Positions 31,147 through 40,199 of a DNA stretch of 64,000 nucleotides are shown here, piece after piece. This stretch comes from Pelobacter sp. Lineage in GTDB: Bacteria; Desulfobacterota; Desulfuromonadia; Geobacterales; Pseudopelobacteraceae. Location: contig JAVBXN010000023.1 of the NCBI GenBank assembly GCA_030824515.1, positions 37,192 through 101,191 on the forward strand, written 5' to 3'. Below the pieces are notes generated by a model that searched no databases, was not told the origin of the DNA, and worked only from the letters and a program-made list of their open reading frames with translations. Position 1 is the stretch's first letter. Each line of letters opens with the position of its first letter. The translations under genes and the position numbers were made by a program.

Positions 31147-32209
31147 TTCCGCCGGTAATATTTTTGTAGTGGATGACGACCGCTTCGTACTGGAAAGCGT
31201 TACCACGCTCTTGACCGAATACGGTTTCAGCGTCCGCGCCTTCTCCAGCGGGCATGACGCCATCAAGCGCTTTATCATGGAGCCGGTCGATCTGGTGCTG
31301 ACCGACATCAACATGCCGGTGATGGACGGACTGGAACTGCTGGAGAAAATCCGCTTTCTCGACCGTGAGACACCGGTGGTGCTGATGACCGCCTATGCCG
31401 ACCTGGATGTGGCGGTCAAGGCGATTCAGAAGGGCGCCTTCGACTTCATCATCAAGCCCTACCGCCCACCCTACCTGATCCACACCGTCGAAAAAGGGGT
31501 CAATTTCAAGCGGCTGACCCAGATTGAAAAGAACTACAAGATCGAGCTGGAAAAAACCGTCGAAAAGCGCACTGCCGAACTGAACGCCGCGCTGGGCGAA
31601 ATCACCAACATGAGCCGGGAAATCATCGAGCGGCTCACGGCCGCCGCCGAATTACGCGACGAAGATACCGGACTGCACATCGCCAGGATCGGCATGTACG
31701 CCAAGAGGTTGGCGCAACAGCTGAACATGGGCGAAGAGTTTATCGATGATATCTCGGTCGCCAGCGCGATGCATGACGTTGGTAAAATCGGCATTCCCGA
31801 CTCGATCCTGCTCAAGCCGGGCGCCCTGACGTCCGAGGAATTCAATACCATCAAGCAGCACACGGTGATCGGCGAGCGCATCCTGAGGGGCTCTCCGCAC
31901 AGGATGCTCAAGATGGGGGCCGTGATTGCCGCCACCCACCACGAGCGCTGGGACGGCAGCGGCTATCCGTCCGGCACGAAAGGTGAGGAAACACCGCTGG
32001 AGGGAAGGATCGTGATGATCGTTGACCAGTATGACGCGTTGCGGAACAGCCGTGTCTACAAACCGGCCTTCGACCACGACAAAACCTGCGACATCATCCT
32101 GAACGGCGACAACCGCACGATGCCGCAACATTTCGATCCGCGCATCATGGCCGCCTTCAGGGAAATAAAGGACGATTTTGCGGAGATATTCGAGAAAAGC
32201 CAGGCGTAA
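31136..32209 (+). CDS. Response regulator with HD-GYP c-di-GMP phosphodiesterase domain
   Basis: 357 residues: receiver domain (about 8-125, acidic VVDDD 11-15, phospho-acceptor D57 in [11 protein letters not shown], lysine in IIKPYRPP), a coiled linker (about 130-160), and an HD-GYP domain with HD at 213-214 ([10 protein letters not shown]), [11 protein letters not shown] ending in GYP 276-278 and the following [11 protein letters not shown]. All key residues are present, so it should degrade c-di-GMP. The ATG lies inside the end of the kinase gene, so the pair is translationally coupled. Confidence 0.93.
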   Translation: MPTDSAGNIFVVDDDRFVLESVTTLLTEYGFSVRAFSSGHDAIKRFIMEPVDLVLTDINMPVMDGLELLEKIRFLDRETPVVLMTAYADLDVAVKAIQKGAFDFIIKPYRPPYLIHTVEKGVNFKRLTQIEKNYKIELEKTVEKRTAELNAALGEITNMSREIIERLTAAAELRDEDTGLHIARIGMYAKRLAQQLNMGEEFIDDISVASAMHDVGKIGIPDSILLKPGALTSEEFNTIKQHTVIGERILRGSPHRMLKMGAVIAATHHERWDGSGYPSGTKGEETPLEGRIVMIVDQYDALRNSRVYKPAFDHDKTCDIILNGDNRTMPQHFDPRIMAAFREIKDDFAEIFEKSQA

Positions 32210-32237
32210 GAAGCAGGTTTTGCCGTTAACAGGCACC

Positions 32238-32275
32238 AAAAAAAGCCGGAGCTGGTAAATGCTCCGGCATTTTTG
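32238..32275. terminator. Bidirectional terminator between HD-GYP regulator and nuoBCD
   Basis: Perfect 8-base arms GCCGGAGC (32245-32252) and GCTCCGGC (32261-32268) with an A-run before and T-run after, so it works on both strands. It also shows that the nuo transcript ends after nuoBCD. Confidence 0.85.
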
Positions 32276-32317
32276 TATCCGCTTTTGTTGAACAAATGAC
32301 TGCTGCAGTAATAAAAA

Positions 32318-34687
32318 TCAGCGGTCCAGGTCGGCCAGTACGAAATCGACTGAGCCCAGAATCGCCAGGAAATCGGCCAGCAGCCAACCGCGGCTCATCA
32401 TCGGCAGGGCCTGGATGTGTGGGAAGCTGGGAGTCTTGATCCGCAGGCGGTATGGAATCGCCAGGCCGTCCGAGACCGCGAAGTAGCCGTATTCCCCCTT
32501 GGGCGCCTCGATGGCGCTGTAGTTTTCGCCCCTTGGTGCCGACATGCCGCGGGTGCTGTTGACGAAGTGGTGGATCAGCGATTCGATATCCTTCAGCGCA
32601 TCCTGCTTCTGCGGCAGCACATAACGATAATCATCGGTGACCCAGCGTCCTTCCGGCATTTCCCGCATAGCCTGCTCCACGATCCTCAACGACTGGCGGA
32701 TCTCTTCCATGCGCACTTCGTAGCGAGCCTGGCAATCGCCCCCTTCGGCGGTCGCGACTTCAAAGTCAAAACGCTCATAGCCGCAATAGGGCATCTTCCG
32801 GCGCAGGTCCCAATCAAAACCGCAGGCGCGCAGGTTGGGACCGGAAAGCCCCCACTCCATGGCATCGTAGAGAGAAATGGCGCCGACCCCTTTCAGGCGC
32901 TGGCGGAAGATCGGGTTGCCTTCGATCAGCTGTTGGTACTCCTTCAGGCGCGGCGGCAGCCAATCCAGCAGCGCCTTGACCGGCTGTTGCCAGCCGTCCG
33001 GCAGGTCCTCGGCCACGCCGCCGATGCGGAACCAGGCCGGGTGCATGCGGCCGCCGGTGATCATCTCGACGATGTCGAAGATCTTCTCCCGGTCGGTGAA
33101 AGTGTAGAAGACCGGTGTCATGGCTCCCACGTCGGCGGTGAAGGTGCCCAGCCAGACCAGGTGGCTGGCGATGCGGAACAGCTCGGACAGCATCACGCGG
33201 ATGTACTGGGCCCGCTCCGGCACCGTGATGCCGCACAGCCGTTCGACCGAGTTGACGTAGGCCAGGTTGTTCTGCACGCCGGACAGGTAGTCGATGCGGT
33301 CGGTGTAGGGGATGAACTGGTTCCAGTGCTGCCGCTCGGCGATCTTCTCGGCTCCGCGGTGGTGGTAGCCGATGTCGAAATCGATGTCGCGGATCTCTTC
33401 CCCGTCCAGTTTGAGGATGCAGCGGATGATGCCGTGGGTGCCGGGGTGCTGCGGCCCCAGGTTGAGCAGCAACTCGCCTTCGCCGATCTTCTCGAAGAAA
33501 TCCGAGGCTGGCAGCGGGGCGTGGCGGCGGGCGTCTTCGGTGGTGTACGGTTTCATTTCGGTGGCGCGGAAGGGGTGCTGTTTGCGTAGCGGATGCCCCT
33601 GCCAGTCGTGCGGCATCAGGATGCGGCGCAGGTTGGGGTGGCCGCTGAAGCGGATGCCGTACATGTCGAAGACTTCACGTTCATACCAGTCGGCGGCCGG
33701 GAAAACCGATGTGACCGACGGCAGTTCCGGGGTGTCACCGGTAAGTTCGGTCTTGATGCGCAGGTAGCCGGGCTGGTCGAAGGATAGCAGGTGGTAGTTG
33801 ACCGTGAAATCCTTGAAGCGGTCCCGTTCCAGCCGGTAGGAGTCATCCACGGCGGCGATGTCCTCCAGCCGCTTGAATGAAGCGCCGGAGCGGTTCTTGA
33901 GATGTTTCAGCAATTCGGGCACGGTCCCGGCCGCTGCCCGCAGGGTCAGCATGTCCGTGGCGCTGTCGTCAATGGCGACCTGTCCGCCGAACAGCCGACC
34001 GATCTCCTCCGGCAGTCCGAAATCCGGGTACACATGGCGGGGGGCGGGTGGCCGCCAGATCTCGTCCGAGCGGGGCTGGAACTGCCTGGGGTGGCCGGCC
34101 GCCGCGCCGCGGATGCTGATCTTTTCCATGCCCGGTCCGCGGGTGTCGTTGGATTTGGTCTCTCCCGGCACCAGCACCGGCACGGTGGTTCCCTGCCAGC
34201 CGCCGGACATGTGCAGCACCGGCCGGGCCGGGCGCTCGCCGCTTTTGATCTTCTCCTGCAGCAGCATCAGGCCCTGCATGAAGGCTTCCGGTCGGGGCGG
34301 GCAGCCGGGCACGTACACATCCACAGGCAGAATCTGGTTGACCCCCTGCACGACGCTGTAGACATCGTACATGCCGCCCGAGTTGGCGCAGCTGCCCATG
34401 GACATGACCCAGCGCGGTTCGGCCATCTGCTCGTACAGGTGCAGGATCGAAGGGGCCATCTTGACGAAGGGGGTTCCGGCGATCACCATCAGATCGGCCT
34501 CGCGCGGCGTGCCGCGCAGCACCTCGGCACCGAAGCGGGAAACATCGTGGCGCGAGGTGAACGAGGTCATCATCTCGACGAAACAGCAGGAAAGCCCGAA
34601 GAACATCGGCCAGAGCGAATTGGCGCGTCCCCAGTTGATAAGGTCGTCCAGGCGGGTCAGGATTACGTTTTGCGGTATTTCGTTCAA
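32318..34687 (-). CDS. nuoBCD: Fused NADH-quinone oxidoreductase subunits B, C and D
   Basis: 789 residues from a TTG at 34687 (GGGGA seven bases upstream; another in-frame TTG lies at 34708; no ATG). NuoB domain (about 1-170) keeps all four N2 cluster cysteines: C34, C35, C100 and C129 ([27 protein letters not shown]). NuoC domain (about 215-390) has [19 protein letters not shown]. NuoD domain (about 400-789) has [24 protein letters not shown] and the C-terminal DFVLADLDR. These form the peripheral arm and quinone site of complex I. Fused BCD proteins are known in some Geobacter-type second complex I clusters; nuoE-N do not follow here. Confidence 0.94.
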   Translation of the reverse strand: MNEIPQNVILTRLDDLINWGRANSLWPMFFGLSCCFVEMMTSFTSRHDVSRFGAEVLRGTPREADLMVIAGTPFVKMAPSILHLYEQMAEPRWVMSMGSCANSGGMYDVYSVVQGVNQILPVDVYVPGCPPRPEAFMQGLMLLQEKIKSGERPARPVLHMSGGWQGTTVPVLVPGETKSNDTRGPGMEKISIRGAAAGHPRQFQPRSDEIWRPPAPRHVYPDFGLPEEIGRLFGGQVAIDDSATDMLTLRAAAGTVPELLKHLKNRSGASFKRLEDIAAVDDSYRLERDRFKDFTVNYHLLSFDQPGYLRIKTELTGDTPELPSVTSVFPAADWYEREVFDMYGIRFSGHPNLRRILMPHDWQGHPLRKQHPFRATEMKPYTTEDARRHAPLPASDFFEKIGEGELLLNLGPQHPGTHGIIRCILKLDGEEIRDIDFDIGYHHRGAEKIAERQHWNQFIPYTDRIDYLSGVQNNLAYVNSVERLCGITVPERAQYIRVMLSELFRIASHLVWLGTFTADVGAMTPVFYTFTDREKIFDIVEMITGGRMHPAWFRIGGVAEDLPDGWQQPVKALLDWLPPRLKEYQQLIEGNPIFRQRLKGVGAISLYDAMEWGLSGPNLRACGFDWDLRRKMPYCGYERFDFEVATAEGGDCQARYEVRMEEIRQSLRIVEQAMREMPEGRWVTDDYRYVLPQKQDALKDIESLIHHFVNSTRGMSAPRGENYSAIEAPKGEYGYFAVSDGLAIPYRLRIKTPSFPHIQALPMMSRGWLLADFLAILGSVDFVLADLDR

Positions 34688-34755
34688 GGCATGTCCCCGG
34701 AAACGCAAAGTTTTTGCAAGATCAAGGCTGTCGAGGAATGGTGAGGAGACGTAGC

Positions 34756-34833
34756 CACCCTCACCCTATCCCTCTCCCGAAGGGAGAGGGCAATGAGTAC
34801 TTTCCCCCTTTGGGGGAGAGATAGAGAGAGGGA
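34756..34833. repeat. REP-like palindromic repeat between nuoA and nuoBCD
   Basis: A hairpin with 9-base arms CCCTCTCCC (34770-34778) and GGGAGAGGG (34782-34790) preceded by CCACCCTCACCCTAT, then a second small hairpin CCCCC-TTT-GGGGG (34804-34816) and an inverted, imperfect copy of the first (GAGAGATAGAGAGAGGGA). This CCTCACCC-CCTCTCCC type is a widespread intergenic repeat in proteobacteria. It lies inside the nuo transcription unit, so it would be a hairpin in the mRNA. Confidence 0.65.
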
Positions 34834-34850
34834 CTGCTATGTCGCACGAT

Positions 34851-35264
34851 CTATTCCGAAGGCTTACGCAGAGATTGCGAAAAATCTGCGTTTCGTTCAC
34901 GGGAAGGCCCCCAGTCCAGACCACCCTTCAACCACAGCCATGCCAGCCCGGCAAACAGGATCACGATGAAGACCGTTATCTGAAGCAGTCCGGCGAGCCC
35001 CAGTTCGTCCCATACCAGCGCCCAGGCAAAGATAAAGGCCGCCTCAACGTCAAAAACTATGAAGAAGATCGCCACCAGGTAGAACGGAACCGGCCAGGCC
35101 AGGCGGGCGGAACCGCTGGGGGCCACCCCGGATTCATAGGGCATCTGTTTGGCGGGAGAGGTGCGCTTGGCCCCCAGCCACCAGGCGGCCAGCAGCAGCA
35201 CGCCGATCAACGCGACGGTTACAAGGGCGTAGACAGCAAGATGATAGAAAGAGGCGGCGATCAT
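34851..35264 (-). CDS. nuoA: NADH-quinone oxidoreductase subunit A
   Basis: Small membrane subunit of complex I, 137 residues with three predicted helices (about 8-30, 62-84, 92-112). The conserved core PYESGVAPSGSARLAWPVPFY and FDVEAAFIFAWA is clear. It precedes nuoBCD by about 160 bases holding a REP-like repeat. The C-terminal tail (SRERNADFSQSLRKPSE) is longer than in most NuoA. Confidence 0.93.
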   Translation of the reverse strand: MIAASFYHLAVYALVTVALIGVLLLAAWWLGAKRTSPAKQMPYESGVAPSGSARLAWPVPFYLVAIFFIVFDVEAAFIFAWALVWDELGLAGLLQITVFIVILFAGLAWLWLKGGLDWGPSRERNADFSQSLRKPSE

Positions 35265-35316
35265 GGGGGCAACTATAGCAGAACGTTGCCGTTTTCAAAA
35301 GCGGCAAAACCGGAAA

Positions 35317-35351
35317 TTAAAAAGCCGGCGCCAATATTGTTGGCGCCGGCA
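35317..35351 (-). terminator. Terminator after the outer-membrane barrel gene
   Basis: Perfect 11-base arms GCCGGCGCCAA (35324-35334) and TTGGCGCCGGC (35340-35350), followed on the minus strand by TTTTTAATTT. It ends the unit of the gene at 35395-36081. Confidence 0.85.
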
Positions 35352-35394
35352 GAATTAATCCATCCTGTAATAAAGGTAGCTTTGGATAAAGTGG

Positions 35395-36081
35395 TTAGAA
35401 ATTGACCCTGAACCCTACCGCAACATTATGGCTTTCAAATTCCAGGCTGTTCACCCATGCAGAATCTTCATTGATTTTCGCTGTTTCGGTTCCAAAATAG
35501 CGATACCCCACATCCAGCGAGAATCTGCGGTTGATGGCGATATCCACGCCGGCTCCCACCTGATAGGCAAATACAGTGTCATCCCCCTCGTCGTACAGAC
35601 GCCACCGTGCAGAAGTCTGGTCGGTGCCATAGGTATCACTCAGTTGGAGGGTGGCAAATCCGATGCCGCCACCCAGATATGGAGTCACCCTGGTTGCGTT
35701 GTGCAGGTCGAAAAATGCATTGGCCATAAAAGCCGCCACGCCCAGATTTCCGTCCGCCCTGCGATATTTGACACCGTTCTGGTCAGTGATTGAGTTGATC
35801 TCGGAGTTTCTGTATGATATTTCGCCTTCAAACCGAAAATACCCGAAGTCGTAGCCGCCGGTGCCGCCTATGTTAATTCCTGGATCGAACTCAACCTCAT
35901 CTTGATATACGGCTGAGTTATTGTAATCATCTGTCGTCACGGTACTGTCCCTGGGAATGCTTACGCCGATGAATCCTGATACATAAGGCCCGGCATGCGG
36001 CGGTTGTTCCGCACTGCAAATTGCCGGCAGTGCTAATAGAAGTGCGGTTGAGGTGAGCAAGAGCTTTCTGATCGGTTTCAT
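35395..36081 (-). CDS. Outer-membrane beta-barrel protein (porin-like, OMP_b-brl type)
   Basis: 228 residues: signal peptide MKPIRKLLLTSTALLLALPA with cleavage near CSA-EQ, then amphipathic strands of an eight-strand barrel with the repeated patterns GPYVSGFIGVS, VTPYLGGGIGFA, YQVGAGVDIAINRRFSLDVGYRYFG and a terminal phenylalanine (VGFRVNF) for BamA recognition. Function unknown; proteins of this fold range from adhesins to structural barrels. It has its own terminator. Confidence 0.8.
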   Translation of the reverse strand: MKPIRKLLLTSTALLLALPAICSAEQPPHAGPYVSGFIGVSIPRDSTVTTDDYNNSAVYQDEVEFDPGINIGGTGGYDFGYFRFEGEISYRNSEINSITDQNGVKYRRADGNLGVAAFMANAFFDLHNATRVTPYLGGGIGFATLQLSDTYGTDQTSARWRLYDEGDDTVFAYQVGAGVDIAINRRFSLDVGYRYFGTETAKINEDSAWVNSLEFESHNVAVGFRVNF

Positions 36082-36225
36082 GATGCAGGCGCCTTTCTTG
36101 TTTGAAATTGTACGATCACAAGTTTAACAGTCTGATTGTCTTTATACCACAAAAATTAAAATACTCATATACTCTAAATAGCGGCAAACATGGTGGAGAG
36201 TGTTTTTTAGACCCTCGCTATTTTT

Positions 36226-36253
36226 TTGATAAAATGAATTTCCTGTGTATAAT
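36226..36253 (+). promoter_or_regulatory. Sigma-70-type promoter of the small gene at 36302
   Basis: TTGATA at 36226-36231, a 16-base spacer, and a perfect TATAAT at 36248-36253. Transcription would start near 36260, giving a leader of about 40 bases. Confidence 0.65.
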
Positions 36254-36301
36254 CAGCAACGGCATAACTGACAACCAGTACCGTTTCCGACCGAGGTGAT
36301 A

Positions 36302-36604
36302 ATGAGTGGAATAGTAGCAATGGCCAGGCAGTGGCTTGCGGGTGAACAGAAAGTGCCCGGCAATCAGCTGATAACCCATCAACACATTATCGAAAGTCTG
36401 TTGGCGGAGATCAAGCGGGTTGAGGATGTCAATGCCAAATTAACCGAGGAAGTCCGGAAGCTTAAGTCTGATGGAGTGGGCGAGATCCGGCTTGCGGTTG
36501 CAGAAGAATGCGCCGTGATCTGCGAATCCGCCGACTATGTCATCAGGAGTTACGGTTGTGCCATGGAAATAAGAAAAAAATTCGGCTTGCCGTTGCATAA
36601 ATGA
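36302..36604 (+). CDS. Hypothetical small protein
   Basis: 100 residues starting MSGIVAMARQWLAGEQ; the ATG at 36302 has GAGG five bases upstream (a GTG at 36296 is also in frame). A charged, probably helical stretch IIESLLAEIKRVEDVNAKL (about 26-44) could form a coiled coil; two cysteines (CAVICES) lie near residue 70 and one near 86. I do not recognise a family. A strong promoter upstream supports it being real. Confidence 0.55.
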   Translation: MSGIVAMARQWLAGEQKVPGNQLITHQHIIESLLAEIKRVEDVNAKLTEEVRKLKSDGVGEIRLAVAEECAVICESADYVIRSYGCAMEIRKKFGLPLHK

Positions 36605-36729
36605 GACATAATGAGTTATAATACATAAAGATTTGATGGATGTGAGTCTGGACATTTAGTTGGCTTGAGCCATTTACGGCAAGATCGGAAAATATTGTTC
36701 TTAGAGGATATATCCGGGGGGAGGCGACA

Positions 36730-36909
36730 ATGTTGATTCAAGTTAACTACGCTGACGGACGTAACGATTATGTCAAGGGTTTCATGTTGGACAGACTGAT
36801 CGAGGCAAAGGAAATTACCAAGTTCAAGCGCAGTTCGGGGTGGGTCACCATTGGAGTTGATCCGGTGCGTACCGTCAGGCGTGAACTAAAGACTAAGTTC
36901 GGCTGGTGA
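36730..36909 (+). CDS. Hypothetical 59-residue protein
   Basis: Open frame of 59 codons, MLIQVNYADGRNDYVKGFML then DRLIEAKEITKFKRSSGWVT and a basic end. A strong ribosome-binding site (GGGGGGAGG) lies 5-6 bases before the ATG. The composition, with alternating hydrophobic residues and Gly/Asp turns, looks like a small folded beta-alpha protein. I recall similar short conserved proteins in Geobacter but cannot name the family. It may be co-transcribed with the gene at 36302 (125-base gap). Confidence 0.6.
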   Translation: MLIQVNYADGRNDYVKGFMLDRLIEAKEITKFKRSSGWVTIGVDPVRTVRRELKTKFGW

Positions 36910-37019
36910 TAATCGTTGCAGCATAAGCTGCAGCGGCGAATGCTCGCTAATGCGACTGATGGACAACCGCTTATGTGTAGTTTATGTAAGTAGCGTGGGA
37001 AATTATAGCGGGCAACAAA

Positions 37020-37056
37020 AAGGGTTGAATCGTGTGACAACGACTCAACCCTTTGT
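37020..37056. terminator. Terminator after tRNA-Cys (bidirectional)
   Basis: Arms AGGGTTGA/TCAACCCT extended by further pairing at 37021-37052, with TTTTTGTT on the minus strand and TTTGTTTTTTT on the plus strand. It ends tRNA-Cys transcription and could also stop reading from the small plus-strand genes. Confidence 0.8.
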
Positions 37057-37061
37057 TTTTT

Positions 37062-37136
<75 letters not shown>

Positions 37137-37156
37137 GCTTATCACAGCGAATCGTA

Positions 37157-37186
37157 CTTATATAAAATAACTCGTCTGCATGTCAA
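37157..37186 (-). promoter_or_regulatory. Promoter of tRNA-Cys
   Basis: Minus-strand TTGACA (37181-37186) and TATAAG (37157-37162) with 18-base spacing, or TATATA with 16. It ends about 20 bases before the mature 5' end and begins just after the stop of the lipoprotein gene upstream. Confidence 0.65.
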
Positions 37187-37189
37187 GTC

Positions 37190-37555
37190 CTATTTGAATT
37201 TAATGGCAATACCGGTGGCGCGGTATTCGGTTGACGGTATTACCCCATAAACGGTGGTGCGGCCATCCACTTCCAGCAGCATTACCGCGTCAGCTCCCAT
37301 CTTTTCGGCTTCCTGCCGCACCGCAGCCACACCCCATGCCCTGATATCCGGTGTCAGCGAATAGTCGGAGCCGTAGGTTTCGCGTGTGACCTGTATCCTG
37401 CCAAGCTTGTCGTAAGGGCGGATCAGTTCGTCCTGGGAAAGCAGCGGCGGCAGATCGCTCCCGGCGTGCGGATTGAAAATGGCGCACCCCGAGATGCAGG
37501 CCGTAAAGAGAATCGCCAATACAGCGCTTGTCAGAATCCTGCTGTGGAAGATCAT
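37190..37555 (-). CDS. Small hypothetical lipoprotein
   Basis: 121 residues: signal sequence and lipobox ISGC (Cys about 24), then a compact domain with VAAVRQEAEKMGADAVMLLEV, a helix-strand pattern reminiscent of YbjQ-like or similar small lipoprotein domains, and a hydrophobic end YRATGIAIKFK. Exact family not recognised. The tRNA-Cys promoter follows immediately downstream. Confidence 0.65.
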   Translation of the reverse strand: MIFHSRILTSAVLAILFTACISGCAIFNPHAGSDLPPLLSQDELIRPYDKLGRIQVTRETYGSDYSLTPDIRAWGVAAVRQEAEKMGADAVMLLEVDGRTTVYGVIPSTEYRATGIAIKFK

Positions 37556-37713
37556 AGTGGACAGTCCTTTACATCCGGCAATTTACCTCTGGACAGAGAT
37601 ATATCCGCATGCTAATATCTGCCGCTTTTTATGGCAACAAAAAACGTAATTCACACAACTCCCCTGCCTCTATAAGTAAAGTACTTTAACGAAATCAAAA
37701 AGGAGCGGTAGCG

Positions 37714-38457
37714 ATGTCAGGTCATAATAAATGGAGCACAATCAAGCACAAAAAAGGCGCTGCCGATGCCAAACGCGGCAAGGTATTCACCAAGATCATA
37801 AAAGAGATTTCGGTCGCCGCAAAACTTGGCGGCGGTGATCCGGCCGCCAACCCCCGCTTGAGGACCGCCATCGATAAGGCCAAAGCCGAGAACATGCCCA
37901 AGGACAACATCGAGCGCGCCATCAAAAAGGGCGCCGGCGGAATGGAAGGGGTTACATACGAGGAAATCGTTTACGAGGGCTACGGACCCGGCGGCGCCGC
38001 CGTGCTGGTGGAAGTGCTGACCGACAACCGCAACCGTTCCGTATCTGATATTCGCAGCATCTTCACAAAATGCAACGGCAATATGGGCGAGGCCGGCTGT
38101 GTGGCCTGGATGTTCAGCAAGAAGGGACTGATTGCCTATGACAAGTCGGTGGATTTCGATCATCTCTTCGAGGCGGCGATTGAAGCGGGCGCCGAGGATG
38201 TAGCCGAACAGGACGAGCAGATCGAGGTTACGACCGAGCCGGGCGATTTCATCGAGGTGCGCGAGGCACTGGAAGCAAAGGGTTTCAAGCATCTTAACGC
38301 AGAAACCACGATGATACCCCAGACCCAGGTCGTCCTGGAAGGGAAACAGGCCGAAAACATGCTCAAGATGATGGATCGTCTGGAAGATAACGACGATGTT
38401 CAAAATGTTTATTCCAACTTCGACATCTCCTCCGAAGAGATGGAAAAGATGATGTAA
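37714..38457 (+). CDS. yebC: YebC/TACO1-family protein
   Basis: 247 residues, starting [20 protein letters not shown], the hallmark of the family, with later [19 protein letters not shown] and a C-terminal [10 protein letters not shown]. Members are reported both as DNA-binding regulators and as translation factors that help ribosomes through proline-rich stretches. AGGAGCGGTAGCG precedes the ATG. It lies upstream of ruvC/ruvA as in many bacteria, but msrA and a terminator separate them. Confidence 0.95.
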   Translation: MSGHNKWSTIKHKKGAADAKRGKVFTKIIKEISVAAKLGGGDPAANPRLRTAIDKAKAENMPKDNIERAIKKGAGGMEGVTYEEIVYEGYGPGGAAVLVEVLTDNRNRSVSDIRSIFTKCNGNMGEAGCVAWMFSKKGLIAYDKSVDFDHLFEAAIEAGAEDVAEQDEQIEVTTEPGDFIEVREALEAKGFKHLNAETTMIPQTQVVLEGKQAENMLKMMDRLEDNDDVQNVYSNFDISSEEMEKMM

Positions 38458-38462
38458 CGATC

Positions 38463-38486
38463 AAGGGGCTCTGATGAGCCCCTTTT
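38463..38486 (+). terminator. Terminator after yebC
   Basis: Perfect 8-base arms AAGGGGCT and AGCCCCTT around CTGATG, followed by TT; it lies 6 bases after the yebC stop and 18 bases before the msrA start. Confidence 0.75.
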
Positions 38487-38503
38487 GCTTTGCGGAGGTT
38501 TAC

Positions 38504-38974
38504 ATGACGGAAAAGGCTACATTTGCGGCCGGTTGTTTCTGGGGCGTTGAAGATACCTTCATGAATCTGTCCGGTGTTGTCGCCACGCGGGTCGGCTATA
38601 CCGGCGGCCACACCGACAATCCTACCTACGCAGATGTCTGCGGCCACGACAGCGGGCACGCCGAGGCGGTCGAGGTCAGCTTCGATCCGACGATCATCAC
38701 CTATAATGAGCTGCTTAACGTTTTCTGGAATTGCCACGATCCAACCCAGTTGAACCGACAGGGGCCGGATATCGGCGATCAGTACCGGTCGGCGATTTTT
38801 TTCCATTCCGACGAGCAGAAGCGTGTCGCGGAAGAATCACTGGAACGGCTGGATGCGTCAGGACGCATGCGCAAGAGGATTGTTACCCTGATCGAACCGG
38901 CTGCGGTGTTCTGGGAGGCGGAAAAGTACCACCAGAAGTACCACGCCAGAAACGGTGGCGGGTGCGGATTCTGA
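38504..38974 (+). CDS. msrA: Peptide methionine sulfoxide reductase MsrA
   Basis: Repairs oxidised methionine (S-epimer). 156 residues from the ATG at 38504 (GGAGG upstream; the open frame reaches 38474 but that includes the yebC terminator). Catalytic C11 in [19 protein letters not shown] and GDQYRS binding motifs; a C-terminal cysteine C154 in GGGCGF as resolving residue. It overlaps the ruvC start by one base (TGATG). Confidence 0.94.
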   Translation: MTEKATFAAGCFWGVEDTFMNLSGVVATRVGYTGGHTDNPTYADVCGHDSGHAEAVEVSFDPTIITYNELLNVFWNCHDPTQLNRQGPDIGDQYRSAIFFHSDEQKRVAEESLERLDASGRMRKRIVTLIEPAAVFWEAEKYHQKYHARNGGGCGF

Positions 38975-39510
38975 TGAGAGTTCTGGGGATTGATCCCGGT
39001 TCGCGTATTACCGGCTACGGTATTGTCGATCAGACCGGAAACAGGCTCGTCCATGTTGACAACGGCGCCATCTTTACCGATAGCGCCGATGATTTCCCTG
39101 GACGACTGAAGCGGATTTTTGACGGTTTGTCCGAGATTATCGTGCAGTATCATCCGGACGAGGTGGCTATTGAAAATATCTTTTTTTCAACCAATGTTCA
39201 GAGCGCCCTGAAGCTCGGCCAGGCTCGCGGAGCGGCGATTGTGGCCGCGGTCAATGCCAATCTGCCGGTCGCCGAATATTCGGCGTTGCAGGTCAAACAG
39301 GCCGTGGTGGGGCAGGGACGCGCCGAAAAGAGTCAGGTCCAGAAGATGCTCAAATCACTGCTGGGCTTGCCGGAAATTGCCCAGGCCGATGCCTCCGACG
39401 CCCTGGCGGTGGCGGTTTGCCATATCAACTCATATGGATTGAAACAGAAAACTGGACAGGGAGTGACGGTAAAACGCCAGAAGACTTCCTGGAGGGATAT
39501 GAAGTTATGA
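38974..39510 (+). CDS. ruvC: Crossover junction endonuclease RuvC
   Basis: Cuts Holliday junctions. 178 residues from the ATG at 38974, which overlaps the msrA stop; the longer open frame to 38731 is msrA read out of frame. Active-site acidic residues: D7 in [14 protein letters not shown] in VAIENIFF (about 67), and the C-terminal [12 protein letters not shown]. It ends in an ATGA overlap with ruvA. Confidence 0.96.
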   Translation: MRVLGIDPGSRITGYGIVDQTGNRLVHVDNGAIFTDSADDFPGRLKRIFDGLSEIIVQYHPDEVAIENIFFSTNVQSALKLGQARGAAIVAAVNANLPVAEYSALQVKQAVVGQGRAEKSQVQKMLKSLLGLPEIAQADASDALAVAVCHINSYGLKQKTGQGVTVKRQKTSWRDMKL

Positions 39511-40106
39511 TTGCGCTCTTGACCGGACAAATCGCTTATAAATCCCCCGACCACATCATTCTGGATGTGAATGGAGTCGGCTACAGGGTGCTGATTCCCT
39601 TTTCCACTTATTATGAATTGCCAGAAGAGGGGGGCAGGGCCACCCTGCACATTCATACCAGTGTCCGCGAGGATGCCATTCAGCTTTACGGTTTCCGCAC
39701 CCGGCTGGAAAAATCCTTTTTCCAGCTGCTGATATCGGTCACAGGTGTCGGTCCCAAGCTGGCTCGCGACATTCTTTCCAACATCCAGCCCGGTCCCTTG
39801 TCACAGGCCCTGGCCCAGGGTGATATCCACAAGCTTTCGACCATACCCGGAATCGGCAAGAAAACTGCCGAGCGGTTGGTGCTGGAACTGAAAGAGAAGG
39901 CCGGCAAGCTGGACCTGTCATCGTTGCCGGCAACGGAAATGCGCCAGATTCCGGACGAGGATGTTGCCGAGGACGTTATCTCGGCACTGCTCAATCTGGG
40001 CTATAAGGAACCGCAGGTGCGCAAGGCGCTGGCCGGTCTTGATGCTGGCGGCGGGGTGTCGGTGGAAGGTCTGCTCAAACAGGCCTTGAAGATCCTGATG
40101 AAGTAA
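39507..40106 (+). CDS. ruvA: Holliday junction branch migration protein RuvA
   Basis: Binds Holliday junctions and loads the RuvB motor. 199 residues starting [19 protein letters not shown] (domain I, OB fold), then two helix-hairpin-helix motifs ([13 protein letters not shown] and [16 protein letters not shown]) and the C-terminal RuvB-binding domain after an acidic linker. The start overlaps the ruvC stop. A strong terminator follows, so ruvB is not in this operon. Confidence 0.96.
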   Translation: MIALLTGQIAYKSPDHIILDVNGVGYRVLIPFSTYYELPEEGGRATLHIHTSVREDAIQLYGFRTRLEKSFFQLLISVTGVGPKLARDILSNIQPGPLSQALAQGDIHKLSTIPGIGKKTAERLVLELKEKAGKLDLSSLPATEMRQIPDEDVAEDVISALLNLGYKEPQVRKALAGLDAGGGVSVEGLLKQALKILMK

Positions 40107-40141
40107 TGGCCAAAGCCACATCGCCAACTAATTACAGCAAG

Positions 40142-40183
40142 ACACAAAAAAAGGACGGCAACGATGCCGTCCTTTTTTTGTGT
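40142..40183. terminator. Long bidirectional terminator between ruvA and the PEP-CTERM gene
   Basis: Perfect 18-base arms (40142-40159 and 40166-40183, core AAGGACGGC / GCCGTCCTT) around AACGAT, with seven A on one side and seven T on the other. It serves two convergent genes. Confidence 0.9.
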
Positions 40184-40199
40184 AAGAATTTTCGACAGA

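Noticed and set aside
32417..33589. 390-codon plus-strand frame opposite nuoBCD
   Set aside because: Antisense to conserved NuoD; no motif.
36938..37020. Promoter or gene start on the plus strand before tRNA-Cys
   Set aside because: The plus-strand frame at 36950-37165 runs through the tRNA and terminator and is a shadow.
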